Positions 27,487 to 35,998 are shown, numbered from the stretch's first letter. The stretch: 64,000 bases of DNA from Paraburkholderia piptadeniae (GCF_900007165.1 NZ_CYGY02000038.1:1-64000), one strand, 5' to 3'. Numbers and translations are program-made. Notes: generated by a model not told the origin, from the letters alone.

Positions 27487-28170
27487 TCAGGCATCGATGA
27501 ACGAAACGAATTCATCGAGATCGAGTTTTTGAAGCGCCATGTTGTTTTCGGGAATGTCGTTGTCCGCATACCCGAGCGACATCCCGGCCACCACCATCTC
27601 TCCGTCGGGAATGTCGAGACCGACGCGCAGCACCGCGGACTGCAGCGACCAGATTTGCTGGGGGCAGGTGTCCAGTCCTTCCGCTCGGGCAGCCAGCATG
27701 ATGTTCTGAAGGAAGCAGCCATAGCAAAGGAAGCTTGCCCATTCGAGGCGCCGGTCCATCGTGAAGATCAGCCCGACGGGAGCATCGAAGAAGCGGAACT
27801 GTCGCTCCACATCGCGCCTGCGTCCGACAATGTCGCTCCGGGCCACACCCTGTGCATCGCCCAACATGCCCCGGAACGTATTGAAGCGGGTCGAAAACGG
27901 CGTCGGCAATTCCTTTGGAAAGAATGGATATTCATGCCGCAATTTGTCGGGTCCGGCGCGGTATGCGTCAACGGCGGCATTTACGATCTTCTCGCGCGCA
28001 GTGCCGGTCAATACATAGCATCGCCACGGCTGGGTATTGCTTGAACTGGGCGCATACCTTGCGATCGACAGAATCTCCCTCACGGTTTTGATCGACACAG
28101 GCCGATTCAGAAAGCCGCGCTTGCTTTGGCGCCCGCAAATCAGTTCTTCGGTGAACTTGAACGCATCCAT
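27487..28170 (-). CDS. Nitroreductase family flavoprotein
   Basis: 227 residues of the FMN-dependent nitroreductase fold. FMN-binding SKRGFLNRPVS and the signature ARYAPSSSNTQPWRCYVLTG are near the N-terminus, with AGMSLGYADND near the C-terminus. Length and pattern resemble nitrobenzene/nitrobenzoate reductases, which reduce nitro groups to hydroxylamines with NAD(P)H; quinone reduction is also possible. It is divergent from the dehydrogenase-amidase-dioxygenase operon across 340 bases with two inverted repeats, and is probably co-regulated. A second copy of this type lies at about 58.3 kb. Confidence 0.85.
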   Translation of the reverse strand: MDAFKFTEELICGRQSKRGFLNRPVSIKTVREILSIARYAPSSSNTQPWRCYVLTGTAREKIVNAAVDAYRAGPDKLRHEYPFFPKELPTPFSTRFNTFRGMLGDAQGVARSDIVGRRRDVERQFRFFDAPVGLIFTMDRRLEWASFLCYGCFLQNIMLAARAEGLDTCPQQIWSLQSAVLRVGLDIPDGEMVVAGMSLGYADNDIPENNMALQKLDLDEFVSFIDA

Positions 28171-28392
28171 CTCGATGTCTCCATTCTCGTCGTAGGGTGA
28201 GTAGTGGAAAAATCATAGACACATACGTTGCATTGAGAAGATGCCGATCCTTGCAAGCTATGTTCAAGAGAATCGAACGATTCGCGCAGACGTGACGTCA
28301 CGCCAGATGTCGCGAGAAACGCTAAGGGTAAACGTGAGCGACGACACACCAGAGACTCTGGTCCAGGTCCGTTTTATCTGGCGTGGCTCGAA

Positions 28393-28410
28393 CGTCCATG
28401 TTTATGGACG
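28393..28410. promoter_or_regulatory. Perfect inverted repeat, candidate operator
   Basis: CGTCCAT and ATGGACG with a 4-base spacer, about 100 bases before the dehydrogenase start. Candidate site for the LysR regulator of the cluster. Confidence 0.4.
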
Positions 28411-28425
28411 CTCTGTTCGTGAAAG

Positions 28426-28440
28426 CGCCAATCACTGGCG
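28426..28440. promoter_or_regulatory. Second perfect inverted repeat
   Basis: CGCCA-ATCAC-TGGCG, 15 bases after the previous repeat and partly nested in an outer GTTCG/CGAAC pair. The closeness of two symmetric elements suggests a composite regulator or promoter site. Confidence 0.35.
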
Positions 28441-28510
28441 AACCTGAATCGCCTATCTTCTCACTCAACATTGGATATCAATTTGCGCACGAAAGCGCAG
28501 GAGTGAGTGC

Positions 28511-29629
28511 ATGAACCAGTTGAAATGCTTGCCCCAGGAAGCGATTGTCTGGGGGCACGACATCCTCGAGACCGCGGCGACTTCTCTTGGAGACTACGGG
28601 ATCACTCGACCGATCATCTTCACGGTCGAGTTTCTGGAGACATTGAATCGCGATTACATACTGCCCGGGGTTCGCGACGCGGTGGGTATCTTCACGGAGC
28701 TGCCCGCGCACGTTCCCGACTTTGCGGTTCGAAAGGGGCTCAAGGCCTGTATCGACCATGGCGCAGATTCGATCATCGCGTTGGGCGGCGGCTCTGTTCT
28801 CGACGCAGCGAAAGCCGTTTCTTTTTGGCATTTCGAGCAGACAGGACGCCATCTTCCCATTGCCGCTTTTCCGACGACGTTGTCTGGTTCGGAATTCTCC
28901 CACTACTTTGGCGTGACGGAGACGGACGGACCGCAAAAATTCAAGCGCAGCTATGCGGTGCGGCAAACCGTGCCCAGGCTGGTGGTGATCGATCCACGGC
29001 TGATCACGGATACGCCTCGTGCGCTGTTGCTAAGCTCGGCCATCAAGGGTATCGATCACGCGGTTGAAGGGATGCGCAAGGTCGAATCGGATCACCCTCA
29101 CGCAATTCTCGCGGCTAAAGGCGTCGAGCGCTTCTTCACCGTTCTGGAGAGGTGGCCGCAGAAACTCGAGACGCGCGATGCGCTTCAACGTAGCCTCGTC
29201 TCGACCGAAGATCTGCTACAGCTTCAACTTGGCGCATGGCAGTGCTACTTCTTTCCGGCATCGGTGATCTATGGACTGAGTCATCGCATCGGGCACATTC
29301 TCGGTGGCACGTTCGGGTTGCCGCATAGCGTGACCTCTTGCTTTACGTTGGCACCCGTCATTCGTGCCTGCGCTGACGCATACGGCGACAAGTTTGAGAT
29401 TTTCGCATCGGGCAGCGCCACCAGTACTGCCGCCGAATCCCTCGCTGACCGGCTGTCGAGCCTCGTGCGCTCACTGGGACTACCGAGTCGTCTGAGCGCG
29501 CTCGATTTTGACAAGGCGAAGCTGTGCGAGGTGTCTGCGTTGCTGAAGGACAACTATCCTTCCGAGGTCGCCGATCTCGGTGCCGGCGCCGGCGGGAAGC
29601 TCGATGCACTACTTGAGAGCCTTTGGTAA
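28511..29629 (+). CDS. Iron-containing alcohol dehydrogenase, maleylacetate reductase-like
   Basis: 372 residues of the Fe-ADH/dehydroquinate-synthase-like superfamily. GADSIIALGGGSVLDAAKAV is the nucleotide-binding GGGS region, and the metal-site helix SHRIGHILGGTFGLPHSV has the spaced His residues. The length and the His-rich helix followed by GLPH resemble maleylacetate reductases (LinF/PcpE/TftE type), which reduce maleylacetate to 3-oxoadipate. In a cluster with LinD-like and LinE-like proteins this role fits well; another Fe-ADH activity cannot be excluded. First gene of a four-gene operon. Confidence 0.72.
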   Translation: MNQLKCLPQEAIVWGHDILETAATSLGDYGITRPIIFTVEFLETLNRDYILPGVRDAVGIFTELPAHVPDFAVRKGLKACIDHGADSIIALGGGSVLDAAKAVSFWHFEQTGRHLPIAAFPTTLSGSEFSHYFGVTETDGPQKFKRSYAVRQTVPRLVVIDPRLITDTPRALLLSSAIKGIDHAVEGMRKVESDHPHAILAAKGVERFFTVLERWPQKLETRDALQRSLVSTEDLLQLQLGAWQCYFFPASVIYGLSHRIGHILGGTFGLPHSVTSCFTLAPVIRACADAYGDKFEIFASGSATSTAAESLADRLSSLVRSLGLPSRLSALDFDKAKLCEVSALLKDNYPSEVADLGAGAGGKLDALLESLW

Positions 29630-31056
29630 TGAGCGGACTTCATTGTTCATCCGCCCAGATCGTGCATCCGACGGGGCTTCGCGACGCGCTCGATGCGCTC
29701 GCCGCGCGGCGGATCACCGCGACTGCATTGACGGAGCAGGCGCTCGAGCGTGCGGAGGCCTGCAAGCAATCGTTGAATGCGTTCGCGGCCATCGATTGGG
29801 ATCGCGCATTGAAGGCTGCCGCGGAGAGCGAGCGTCGCTATGGAGAGAACAGGCAGCGGCGGCTTGAAGGCCTTCCCATTGCTATCAAGGACCTGATCGA
29901 TACCAAAGGCATTGAAACCCGCTACGGTTCCGCAGCCTGTCTCGGCCACGTGCCTCGCGCGGATGCGGACATCGTAAAAGCGCTGATGGAGCAGGGCGCG
30001 ATCGTCATCGGCAAGACGACGACTCACGAATTCGCGTGGGGCGTGACAACCGCAAGCGACAGATTCGGCGACACATTGAATCCGCTGGACCGTACGCGCA
30101 TTCCTGGCGGCTCCAGCGGCGGTGCTGCCGCGGCGATCGCGCACGGCGCCGTCATCGCTGGCGTGGGCACCGATACGGGCGGTTCCGTGCGGATTCCAGC
30201 GGCGCTTTGCGGTGTCGTCGGATTCAAACCGACGTTTGGCGCGCTTCCATCAGGCGGCGTGTTTCCGTTGGCGCCCAGTTGTGACCATGTGGGTCTGCTT
30301 GGAAAAAAGGTCGATGACGTGGCGATGCTCGCGGCTACCTTCCACATCGATTTGCCCGAAAGCGATGCATGGCTTTCCGCGCGCCTCGGCATCATCCGCG
30401 AGATCGCGCCTGTTCCTCTCAGCCAGGAAATCGCTTCGGCGTTCGATAGCGCCATTGAGCAACTCGAACAGACCTTTGCGTGCGTGCAAGCCGGAACGTC
30501 CGGTTTGTTCGATACCGTCTATCAGGCGTTCGCGAATATCGTGCTGATCGAAGGCGGGATCGAACACTTCCGGCGTAGCGACTGGGATGTGATCGCCGCG
30601 CACTACAGCGCGGAAACCATCGAACGGCTGAGACGCGCTGAAACCATGGACCTGCGCGCGTATTCGGCGTCCCAGCAGACAGGACGGAAGTTTGCGGCGA
30701 ATCTGCGCGAGGTGATGTCGGACTTCGACTACCTCGTGCTGCCGACATGTCCGTGTGTGGCGCCGCATGTCGATGTCGACACGGTCAGCATCGGCGGCTG
30801 GACGGGGACAGTGCGCGAAGCACTGATGACCTACACCGCCCCGTTTAATGTCGCAGGATTTCCCTCGATTTCGATTCCATTGCCGACGCGTGACGGCATC
30901 CTGCCCGCCGCGTTGCAGATCGTTGCGAAGCCAGGCGATGACGGTGCGCTTCTGCAGATCGCACACCAGATCGAGCTGATTCTGCACCTGGGTTCGCCGG
31001 GAAGGGTCATATCAGAGGACATACAGCAAGGAGAACAAGGTGAACGATACCGTTAA
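29629..31056 (+). CDS. Amidase (amidase signature family)
   Basis: 475 residues. The Ser-cisSer-Lys hydrolase core is complete: Lys in LPIAIKDLIDTKG, then PGGSSGGAAAAIAHGA and GVGTDTGGSVRIPAALCG. It hydrolyses a carboxamide, and substrate class cannot be told from sequence. Its ATG overlaps the preceding stop (TAATG), and its own end overlaps the next gene, so it is tightly coupled to both neighbours. This suggests that amide release is an obligatory step next to the heme-dioxygenase-like reaction, for example removal of a formyl or acyl group. Confidence 0.85.
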   Translation: MSGLHCSSAQIVHPTGLRDALDALAARRITATALTEQALERAEACKQSLNAFAAIDWDRALKAAAESERRYGENRQRRLEGLPIAIKDLIDTKGIETRYGSAACLGHVPRADADIVKALMEQGAIVIGKTTTHEFAWGVTTASDRFGDTLNPLDRTRIPGGSSGGAAAAIAHGAVIAGVGTDTGGSVRIPAALCGVVGFKPTFGALPSGGVFPLAPSCDHVGLLGKKVDDVAMLAATFHIDLPESDAWLSARLGIIREIAPVPLSQEIASAFDSAIEQLEQTFACVQAGTSGLFDTVYQAFANIVLIEGGIEHFRRSDWDVIAAHYSAETIERLRRAETMDLRAYSASQQTGRKFAANLREVMSDFDYLVLPTCPCVAPHVDVDTVSIGGWTGTVREALMTYTAPFNVAGFPSISIPLPTRDGILPAALQIVAKPGDDGALLQIAHQIELILHLGSPGRVISEDIQQGEQGERYR

Positions 31057-31924
31057 GCTTGAGCGCCCCGACGCGGCCAGCGAGTCGGCCGGGCAAACGC
31101 CGTACAGTGCCTGGATGCAGACAGATTTGCTTCACGCGTTGCAGCACCCGGTGAGCGATCATCCGGGAGAGCATGCGTGGATTGCATCCGTGCAGGTGTC
31201 CGAGCTCTATTGGATGCTCATCATCAAGGAATTGCAGACCGCGCAAATGCAATTGCGCGCCAATGATCTTTCCGAGGCCTGCAAGACGCTCAAGCGGGTG
31301 GTCGGTCATCACGAACCGCTCAATGCGACGTGGCGCTCGATTGCGTGGATGACGCCCACCGATCTGCTGGCCATCCTCTCGCGTGTGCAGGCCAAATACG
31401 GCAAGGACACGGCGTTGCAAGGGTGGGCGTACCGGCAGATGGTCTACTTGCTGGGCATCAAGCAGGCCGACCATCTGCAGCATTTCACTCCACAGCCCCA
31501 GCGTTGGACGCAACTCAACAAGGCGCTGTACGAGCCGAGCGTCTATGACGATGTGTTGGCCTATCTGAACCGCAATGGATTTCCCGTGTCGGCTGCAGTG
31601 CTCGAGCGCGATTTCAGCGTGCCTTATCAATCCGACAAGTCCGTCGAGAAGATCTGGCGCGACGTCTACGCGGACCCGAATCAAAACCTCGAACTCCAGC
31701 AACTCGGCGAGACGCTTGCCGATATTGCCGAGGGATTTTCGATGTGGAAGTACCTTCACCTGATGGCGACGCGCCGAACCTTTGGTGCAAGGCCCGCGTA
31801 CTTCGGCACCGAGGGCATCGCCTGGCTGAAGCCGACAATGGATGAAATCCCGTTTCCTGAACTATGGTCGGCGCGCGGCTTCATTGGCGATCCGCCGGCC
31901 GTGTGTCCGCATATGACGAAGTAG
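31040..31924 (+). CDS. Tryptophan 2,3-dioxygenase-like heme protein
   Basis: 294 residues of the heme-dependent dioxygenase superfamily (TDO/PrnB/MarE relatives). Matches along the TDO fold are YSAWMQTDLLHALQHPVS, SELYWMLIIKELQTAQMQL, MTPTDLLAILSR, LQGWAYRQMVYLLG (R132, in the position of the substrate-carboxylate Arg) and the C-terminal YLHLMATRRTFG, where H240 is the likely proximal heme ligand, ending FPELWSARG. The distal His of TDO (HQTSELW) is replaced by Val51 (VQVSELY), so this is not an ordinary TDO. No kynureninase or formamidase partner is present. The GTG start has AAGGAG and overlaps the amidase by 17 bases. Confidence 0.72.
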   Translation: MNDTVKLERPDAASESAGQTPYSAWMQTDLLHALQHPVSDHPGEHAWIASVQVSELYWMLIIKELQTAQMQLRANDLSEACKTLKRVVGHHEPLNATWRSIAWMTPTDLLAILSRVQAKYGKDTALQGWAYRQMVYLLGIKQADHLQHFTPQPQRWTQLNKALYEPSVYDDVLAYLNRNGFPVSAAVLERDFSVPYQSDKSVEKIWRDVYADPNQNLELQQLGETLADIAEGFSMWKYLHLMATRRTFGARPAYFGTEGIAWLKPTMDEIPFPELWSARGFIGDPPAVCPHMTK

Positions 31925-32021
31925 GCGACTGCCGGCGCATTGGTCGCGAGCTTTGTCGGCCATTGCGCTCGTTTGATCGATGCACGCTTGTGGCATGCAG
32001 GAAACGAAAAGGGATACAACG

Positions 32022-33068
32022 ATGAGCGACAACCCATTGATGAAACTGGCAGCCAGTGCCCGTGCTGCCATTGCAGATCCTGCGCGGATCACCATCGTCG
32101 GCGACGATGCGAACCCGCGCTTCGAGCTTTTCCATGCGGCGAGTTCGCTGTGCTCTCAAAAGGTGCGCACAGTACTCTTCGAGAAGCAACTGGCCTATCG
32201 TTCTAACGACATGATGATCCTCGGTTCGATGGGCGCGGATGGCATCGTGCCGGCCGAGCACTACCATCCGCCTTACGTCCGGATGAGGCTTATCGCAGGC
32301 AGGGAGATGGGACGCGAGCTCGTCAATGGCTATAGCGGGCGAACTTCGGTCGAAACGGAGGGCTTCGATCCTTGCACGGTGCCCCTGCTCGTCGATTACG
32401 AGGCCGGTAGGGTGATCGCGGATTCCCAGCGGATCTGCTGCTATCTCGATGCCGTTTCGCGCGAGCCGATACAGCTTTTGCCCGACGATGCGCACGCGCG
32501 AGCCTACGTGATGCAGCAGGTGAACATTGTCGACAGGATTCCAAACGGCGCGTTGCTCTACGGCTTTCACCCGGATGCCGACTTGCGGCCTGATGCGCTC
32601 AAAGCCGTGATGGAGACCGTCTACGACTATAAGATCATGGCGCTCGACGCGATGATCGCCGCCAATGCCGACGAGTCCGAGCTGGTTGCCGCCTATCGCG
32701 CGAAGATCGTGAAGGAGCGTGGCGGCAAGTCGGTTTGTCATGATGCGGCGTTTCAACGCGACACGCGCCAACACGTTGCGCAGTTGCTGAAAAGTCTGGA
32801 CCACGCGCTAGGTCCGGCGCCGGTCCCCTATCTGAAGGGAACGTCGTTCTCGCTCGGCGACGTGTTGTGGGGCGTGAATCTGGTTCGTCTCGCTTATCTG
32901 GGGCTTGCATCGATGTGGGAAGGGCTGCCCAACGTCGCGCGCTATTTCGATGCATTGATGAAACGGCCGTCTCTCCACAAGGAAGCGTTCAAGGCGACGA
33001 TAGAGTCTCTGCCGCATTCGCATCACATGGATGCAATTGCAATCGGCCTTGAGGCGTCGTCTGCGTAA
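32022..33068 (+). CDS. GST-like reductive dehalogenase (LinD/PcpC-type)
   Basis: 348 residues with a glutathione S-transferase fold. The N-terminal FELFHAASSLCSQKVR carries the candidate catalytic Cys44, placed as in tetrachlorohydroquinone dehalogenase PcpC and 2,5-dichlorohydroquinone dehalogenase LinD. The long insertion up to SVETEGFDPCTVPLLVD and the following VIADSQRICCYLD also agree with LinD from memory. These enzymes remove chlorine from hydroquinones using glutathione. Maleylacetoacetate isomerase-like or quinone-conjugating activity is an alternative. The start at 32022 has AGGGA upstream. Last gene of the operon. Confidence 0.72.
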   Translation: MSDNPLMKLAASARAAIADPARITIVGDDANPRFELFHAASSLCSQKVRTVLFEKQLAYRSNDMMILGSMGADGIVPAEHYHPPYVRMRLIAGREMGRELVNGYSGRTSVETEGFDPCTVPLLVDYEAGRVIADSQRICCYLDAVSREPIQLLPDDAHARAYVMQQVNIVDRIPNGALLYGFHPDADLRPDALKAVMETVYDYKIMALDAMIAANADESELVAAYRAKIVKERGGKSVCHDAAFQRDTRQHVAQLLKSLDHALGPAPVPYLKGTSFSLGDVLWGVNLVRLAYLGLASMWEGLPNVARYFDALMKRPSLHKEAFKATIESLPHSHHMDAIAIGLEASSA

Positions 33069-33071
33069 CGG

Positions 33072-33111
33072 GCCGGTGAGTCGAATACGAAGCCGGTGAG
33101 TCGAATACGAA
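33072..33111. repeat. Perfect tandem duplication, 20-base unit x2
   Basis: Unit GCCGGTGAGTCGAATACGAA is present twice head to tail directly after the dehalogenase stop codon. It looks like a recent slippage or duplication in non-coding DNA. Confidence 0.85.
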
Positions 33112-33130
33112 GCAGAAGAAGGAACGGAAT

Positions 33131-33159
33131 AAGGCGGAGTCGCGAGAAGACTCCGCCTT
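33131..33159. terminator. Bidirectional terminator
   Basis: AAGGCGGAGTC and GACTCCGCCTT form a perfect 11-base stem with a 7-base loop, flanked by A/T residues, between the convergent dehalogenase and quinone reductase genes. Confidence 0.8.
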
Positions 33160-33169
33160 TGTTGCTTTC

Positions 33170-33796
33170 TCAGGCTGCCACTGCGTTCTGCTCGTAGCGC
33201 AACGCCCGTGCAACTGTCGTGACTCTACGGCCCTGGAAGCGTGCGACCGCCAGGTGCTCATCGTCGGGCTTCACGGCATCGAGTTGCGAAACATGGGTCG
33301 CGCCGTAGGGCGTGCCGGCCTTGAACATCACGGCATCAGCGTAGCCAAGTGGCACGATGATGAGGCCCAGATGCGCCATCGGCGTATAGATCGACAGGAG
33401 CGTCGCTTCATTGCCGCCGTGCCGCGACGAGGTCGAACAAAATACCGATCCGACCTTTCCGTTCAGCTTGCCCTGGAACCACAGGCCACCGAGTCCGTCG
33501 ATATAGGCCTTCAACTCCGTCGAGATGGTGCCGAATCGCGTTGGCGTCCCAAACACGATGGCATCCGCCCACTCGGCGTCGGCCTCCGTCGGCGCTTCGT
33601 ACTTTTGATTCATGGCCGTCGCGTTTTCCAGCCAGCCCGGCGCCTGTTGCATGACTTCAGGGCCCACAACCTCGCGTGCACGTCGGATGCGGATCTCGGC
33701 CCCTGCGTCGACGGCTCCGTCGGCGACGGCGCGGGCCAGCATTTCAGTTGAGCTGTTGCGTGAATAGAAGACGACCAGTACTTTGGGTTTCTGCAT
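33170..33796 (-). CDS. NAD(P)H:quinone oxidoreductase, WrbA family
   Basis: 208 residues of the flavodoxin-like WrbA group. The FMN phosphate loop is VVFYSRNSSTEMLA; GTPTRFGTISTELKAYIDG and FCSTSSRHGGNEAT are standard WrbA segments. It reduces quinones to hydroquinones by two electrons, avoiding semiquinone radicals. Together with the adjacent hydroquinone dioxygenase gene (28 bases upstream on the same strand) it would keep the ring-cleavage substrate reduced. Confidence 0.88.
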   Translation of the reverse strand: MQKPKVLVVFYSRNSSTEMLARAVADGAVDAGAEIRIRRAREVVGPEVMQQAPGWLENATAMNQKYEAPTEADAEWADAIVFGTPTRFGTISTELKAYIDGLGGLWFQGKLNGKVGSVFCSTSSRHGGNEATLLSIYTPMAHLGLIIVPLGYADAVMFKAGTPYGATHVSQLDAVKPDDEHLAVARFQGRRVTTVARALRYEQNAVAA

Positions 33797-33823
33797 GAGG
33801 ATGTCCTGACAAGATGAGCGCGG

Positions 33824-34774
33824 TTAAACGGCGATGGGCTCGAGCCGTCCGAGCAGCTCGTCCTTGCGATCGACGAGCCAGGGGGGAAGCTGAAATTCCT
33901 CGCCAAAGTGTCCGGGCTCTTCATCGATCGCGAAGCCGATATCGGTCGTGGCCGCCTCGAAGATGACGCCGCCCGGCATCTTGAAGTACATCGAGCGGAA
34001 GTAGTTGCGATTGACCGATTCCGACGTATCGATGTAGCCCATTCCCATGAACCTGTCCTTGAGGATCATCTGCTGATCCACACTGTCCACCGCGAACGCG
34101 ACATGATGAATGGTGCCTTCCCCGTAGATTGACGAGCCCTGGTGCCGGTCCGGCTCATGAAAGAACTCCACGACCATGCCGGGACCTCCCGTATGCGTCT
34201 CGAAGCGATAGTAGGGCCCGGATTGGCCCACCTGCCGGAACCCGAGCGCTTCGCCCATGAACCGGATCGATTCGGCAACCTCGCGCAACGACAGCGTGAT
34301 GCTGTGCACGCCGCGAACCGCGAACGCCTCGGGGATATCTTTTGCCACGCAGGCCGGCCGCGTATCAAGATCCGTCTCGACGAGATCGAACTCGATACCG
34401 CACGGATGATAAAAGCGCTGGCGTCGCTCATTGAAGCGCTCGGGAATCTCGACGTCGTACGAAACCTTGAAATTATCGAAGCGGCTGCGCCAGAAATTCA
34501 ACGAGCCTTTGGGCACCGAGTAGTTGATGACCCTGACTTGCCCCGAGCCGGGGCGCGCCTTGACGCCTTTCTGCCTGAATGGAAACGACGTCACCAACGT
34601 ACCCGGGTCGCCATTCGCATTACCGTAGTAGAGGTGATAGATCGGGTCCTCGCCGTCAAGAAGAACCGTCTTCTTCACGAGGCTCTGTCCGAGCAGCTTG
34701 ACGTAAAAATCGACATCTTCCTGAGCGCCGCTCACGCCAGCAGTCAGGTGATGAAATCCTTTGATCATTGACAT
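33824..34774 (-). CDS. VOC-family ring-cleaving dioxygenase (LinE/PcpA/MhqO-like)
   Basis: 316 residues with two glyoxalase-type (VOC) halves. It matches hydroquinone 1,2-dioxygenases LinE and PcpA in pattern: GFHHLTAGVSGAQEDVDFYV, LGQSLVKKTVLLDGEDPIYH, LYYGNANGDPGTL near the N-terminus, and TIHHVAFAVDSVDQQ and GGVIFEAAT in the second half. The Fe(II) ligands are expected to be the His of GFHHL, the His of TIHHV and the Glu of IFEA. The enzyme would open the ring of a (substituted) hydroquinone. The first operon gene ahead of the quinone reductase. Confidence 0.8.
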   Translation of the reverse strand: MSMIKGFHHLTAGVSGAQEDVDFYVKLLGQSLVKKTVLLDGEDPIYHLYYGNANGDPGTLVTSFPFRQKGVKARPGSGQVRVINYSVPKGSLNFWRSRFDNFKVSYDVEIPERFNERRQRFYHPCGIEFDLVETDLDTRPACVAKDIPEAFAVRGVHSITLSLREVAESIRFMGEALGFRQVGQSGPYYRFETHTGGPGMVVEFFHEPDRHQGSSIYGEGTIHHVAFAVDSVDQQMILKDRFMGMGYIDTSESVNRNYFRSMYFKMPGGVIFEAATTDIGFAIDEEPGHFGEEFQLPPWLVDRKDELLGRLEPIAV

Positions 34775-35086
34775 TGTCTACTCCACTTATAAGGCATTGG
34801 ACTACAAACAGCAGACGGCGCAGGGGCCGCTCGCTTCTATCAGCTTAAGCGCTTCGAATCGATTGGAAATCCATCGTTGCGTGTACACAGGGTTCATAAA
34901 ATTGAACGATGGCACTACATCGGATCTGGCGCGGCTTGCCGCTTCAAATCGTCGACAAAGACCGATTGGAGAGGCTTGAGCAGTACACTCACCAAGGTTT
35001 GCACGGATGGCATCGGGTCTTGGCCGCGGAGTATGATCAGAGCCTCGGGTACATCCCACATCCAACGCTCGGCTCGACTTCATGCA
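34775..35086. promoter_or_regulatory. Divergent promoter region, dioxygenase/lysR
   Basis: 312 bases between the ring-cleavage dioxygenase and lysR starts. Contains the nested inverted repeats listed next. No gene. Confidence 0.5.
34871..34912. promoter_or_regulatory. Nested inverted repeats, candidate LysR operator
   Basis: Outer arms CCATCGTT and AACGATGG enclose the palindrome GTGTACAC. A second inverted repeat, GTTCA-N6-TGAAC at 34892-34907, shares the right arm. Symmetry and position between divergent genes fit an autoregulated LysR system. Confidence 0.45.
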
Positions 35087-35998
35087 ATGCTGGATCTGAA
35101 GGACGTTTATTTCTTTGTGCAGGTTGTCGACCGAGGCGGCTTCACGTCGGCGGGTGAAATGCTTCGTCTTCCGAAGTCCACGCTGAGCCATCGCGTCAAG
35201 GAACTGGAAACGTCACTGGGCGTTCGGCTCATCAACCGGACATCCCGCCAGTTCGCCGTGACCGAGGTAGGTGAAGAGTTCTATCAGTACGCTGTCGCCT
35301 TGTTGCGGAGCGCGGAAGTCGCCGAAGAGGCGATGCGTCAGCGGTTGGTGGAGCCAAGCGGTGTGATCCGTGTCACCGTGGCCGCCGAAATCGCGCAGTT
35401 CGCGCTGCGCCACGTGTTGCCCACCTTCCTCTCCGATCATCCGAAGGTGAGGATCGTTGAAACCGCGACGGACAGGGTCGTGGATATCGTGGGAGAGGGA
35501 TTCGATCTCGCGATCAGAGGTCACACTGGCCAGCTTCAGGATTCCAATCTGGTTCAGCGACCACTGGCGAAAGCACCCTGGTACCTCTTCGCGGGGGCGG
35601 AGTATCTCGGACGGATGTCCCAGCCAGAACAGCCTGAAGAACTCGCGGCCCATACGACCATCGGCCTCGCCGGCAAGGGCCCGCAACAGTGGCAATTGCG
35701 CGGGCCAGACAAGCGCGTCATCACGGTGCCCATCGAACCGAGGTTCCAGAGCAATAGCCTGATTTCGCTGAAGGAAGCTGCGTGTGCAAACATCGGCGTC
35801 GCAGCGCTGCCGGGCTACATCTGTCAAGCCGAGCTGAAAGCGGGTGTGCTGCGGCAGATACTTCCTGAATGGATTGCCGCCGACGCTCGCATAACGGCGC
35901 TGATTCCCTATCGTACTGGCCTCCTGCCTGCGGTGCGCACGATGGTCGACTACCTCGCGGTCGTGCTGCCCAAGGTCACAGCCTTCGACCGCAACTAA
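35087..35998 (+). CDS. LysR family transcriptional regulator (LinR-like context)
   Basis: 303 residues. HTH at residues 3-60 (FTSAGEMLRLPKSTLSHRVK), followed by a CrgA-type effector domain. It is divergent from the ring-cleavage dioxygenase and quinone reductase genes, as LinR/PcpR are placed with their hydroquinone genes, so it probably activates this cluster in response to a quinone or phenolic inducer. The ATG at 35087 is the natural LysR start (MLDLKDVYFFVQVVDRGG); a 70-codon in-frame extension upstream has no family sequence. Confidence 0.85.
   Translation: MLDLKDVYFFVQVVDRGGFTSAGEMLRLPKSTLSHRVKELETSLGVRLINRTSRQFAVTEVGEEFYQYAVALLRSAEVAEEAMRQRLVEPSGVIRVTVAAEIAQFALRHVLPTFLSDHPKVRIVETATDRVVDIVGEGFDLAIRGHTGQLQDSNLVQRPLAKAPWYLFAGAEYLGRMSQPEQPEELAAHTTIGLAGKGPQQWQLRGPDKRVITVPIEPRFQSNSLISLKEAACANIGVAALPGYICQAELKAGVLRQILPEWIAADARITALIPYRTGLLPAVRTMVDYLAVVLPKVTAFDRN

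Larger units (their letters stand above)
28171..28510. promoter_or_regulatory. Divergent promoter region of catabolic cluster 1
   Basis: 340 bases between the nitroreductase and dehydrogenase starts. Two perfect inverted repeats (listed separately) lie close to the dehydrogenase gene. It is likely to contain promoters for both transcripts. Confidence 0.5.
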
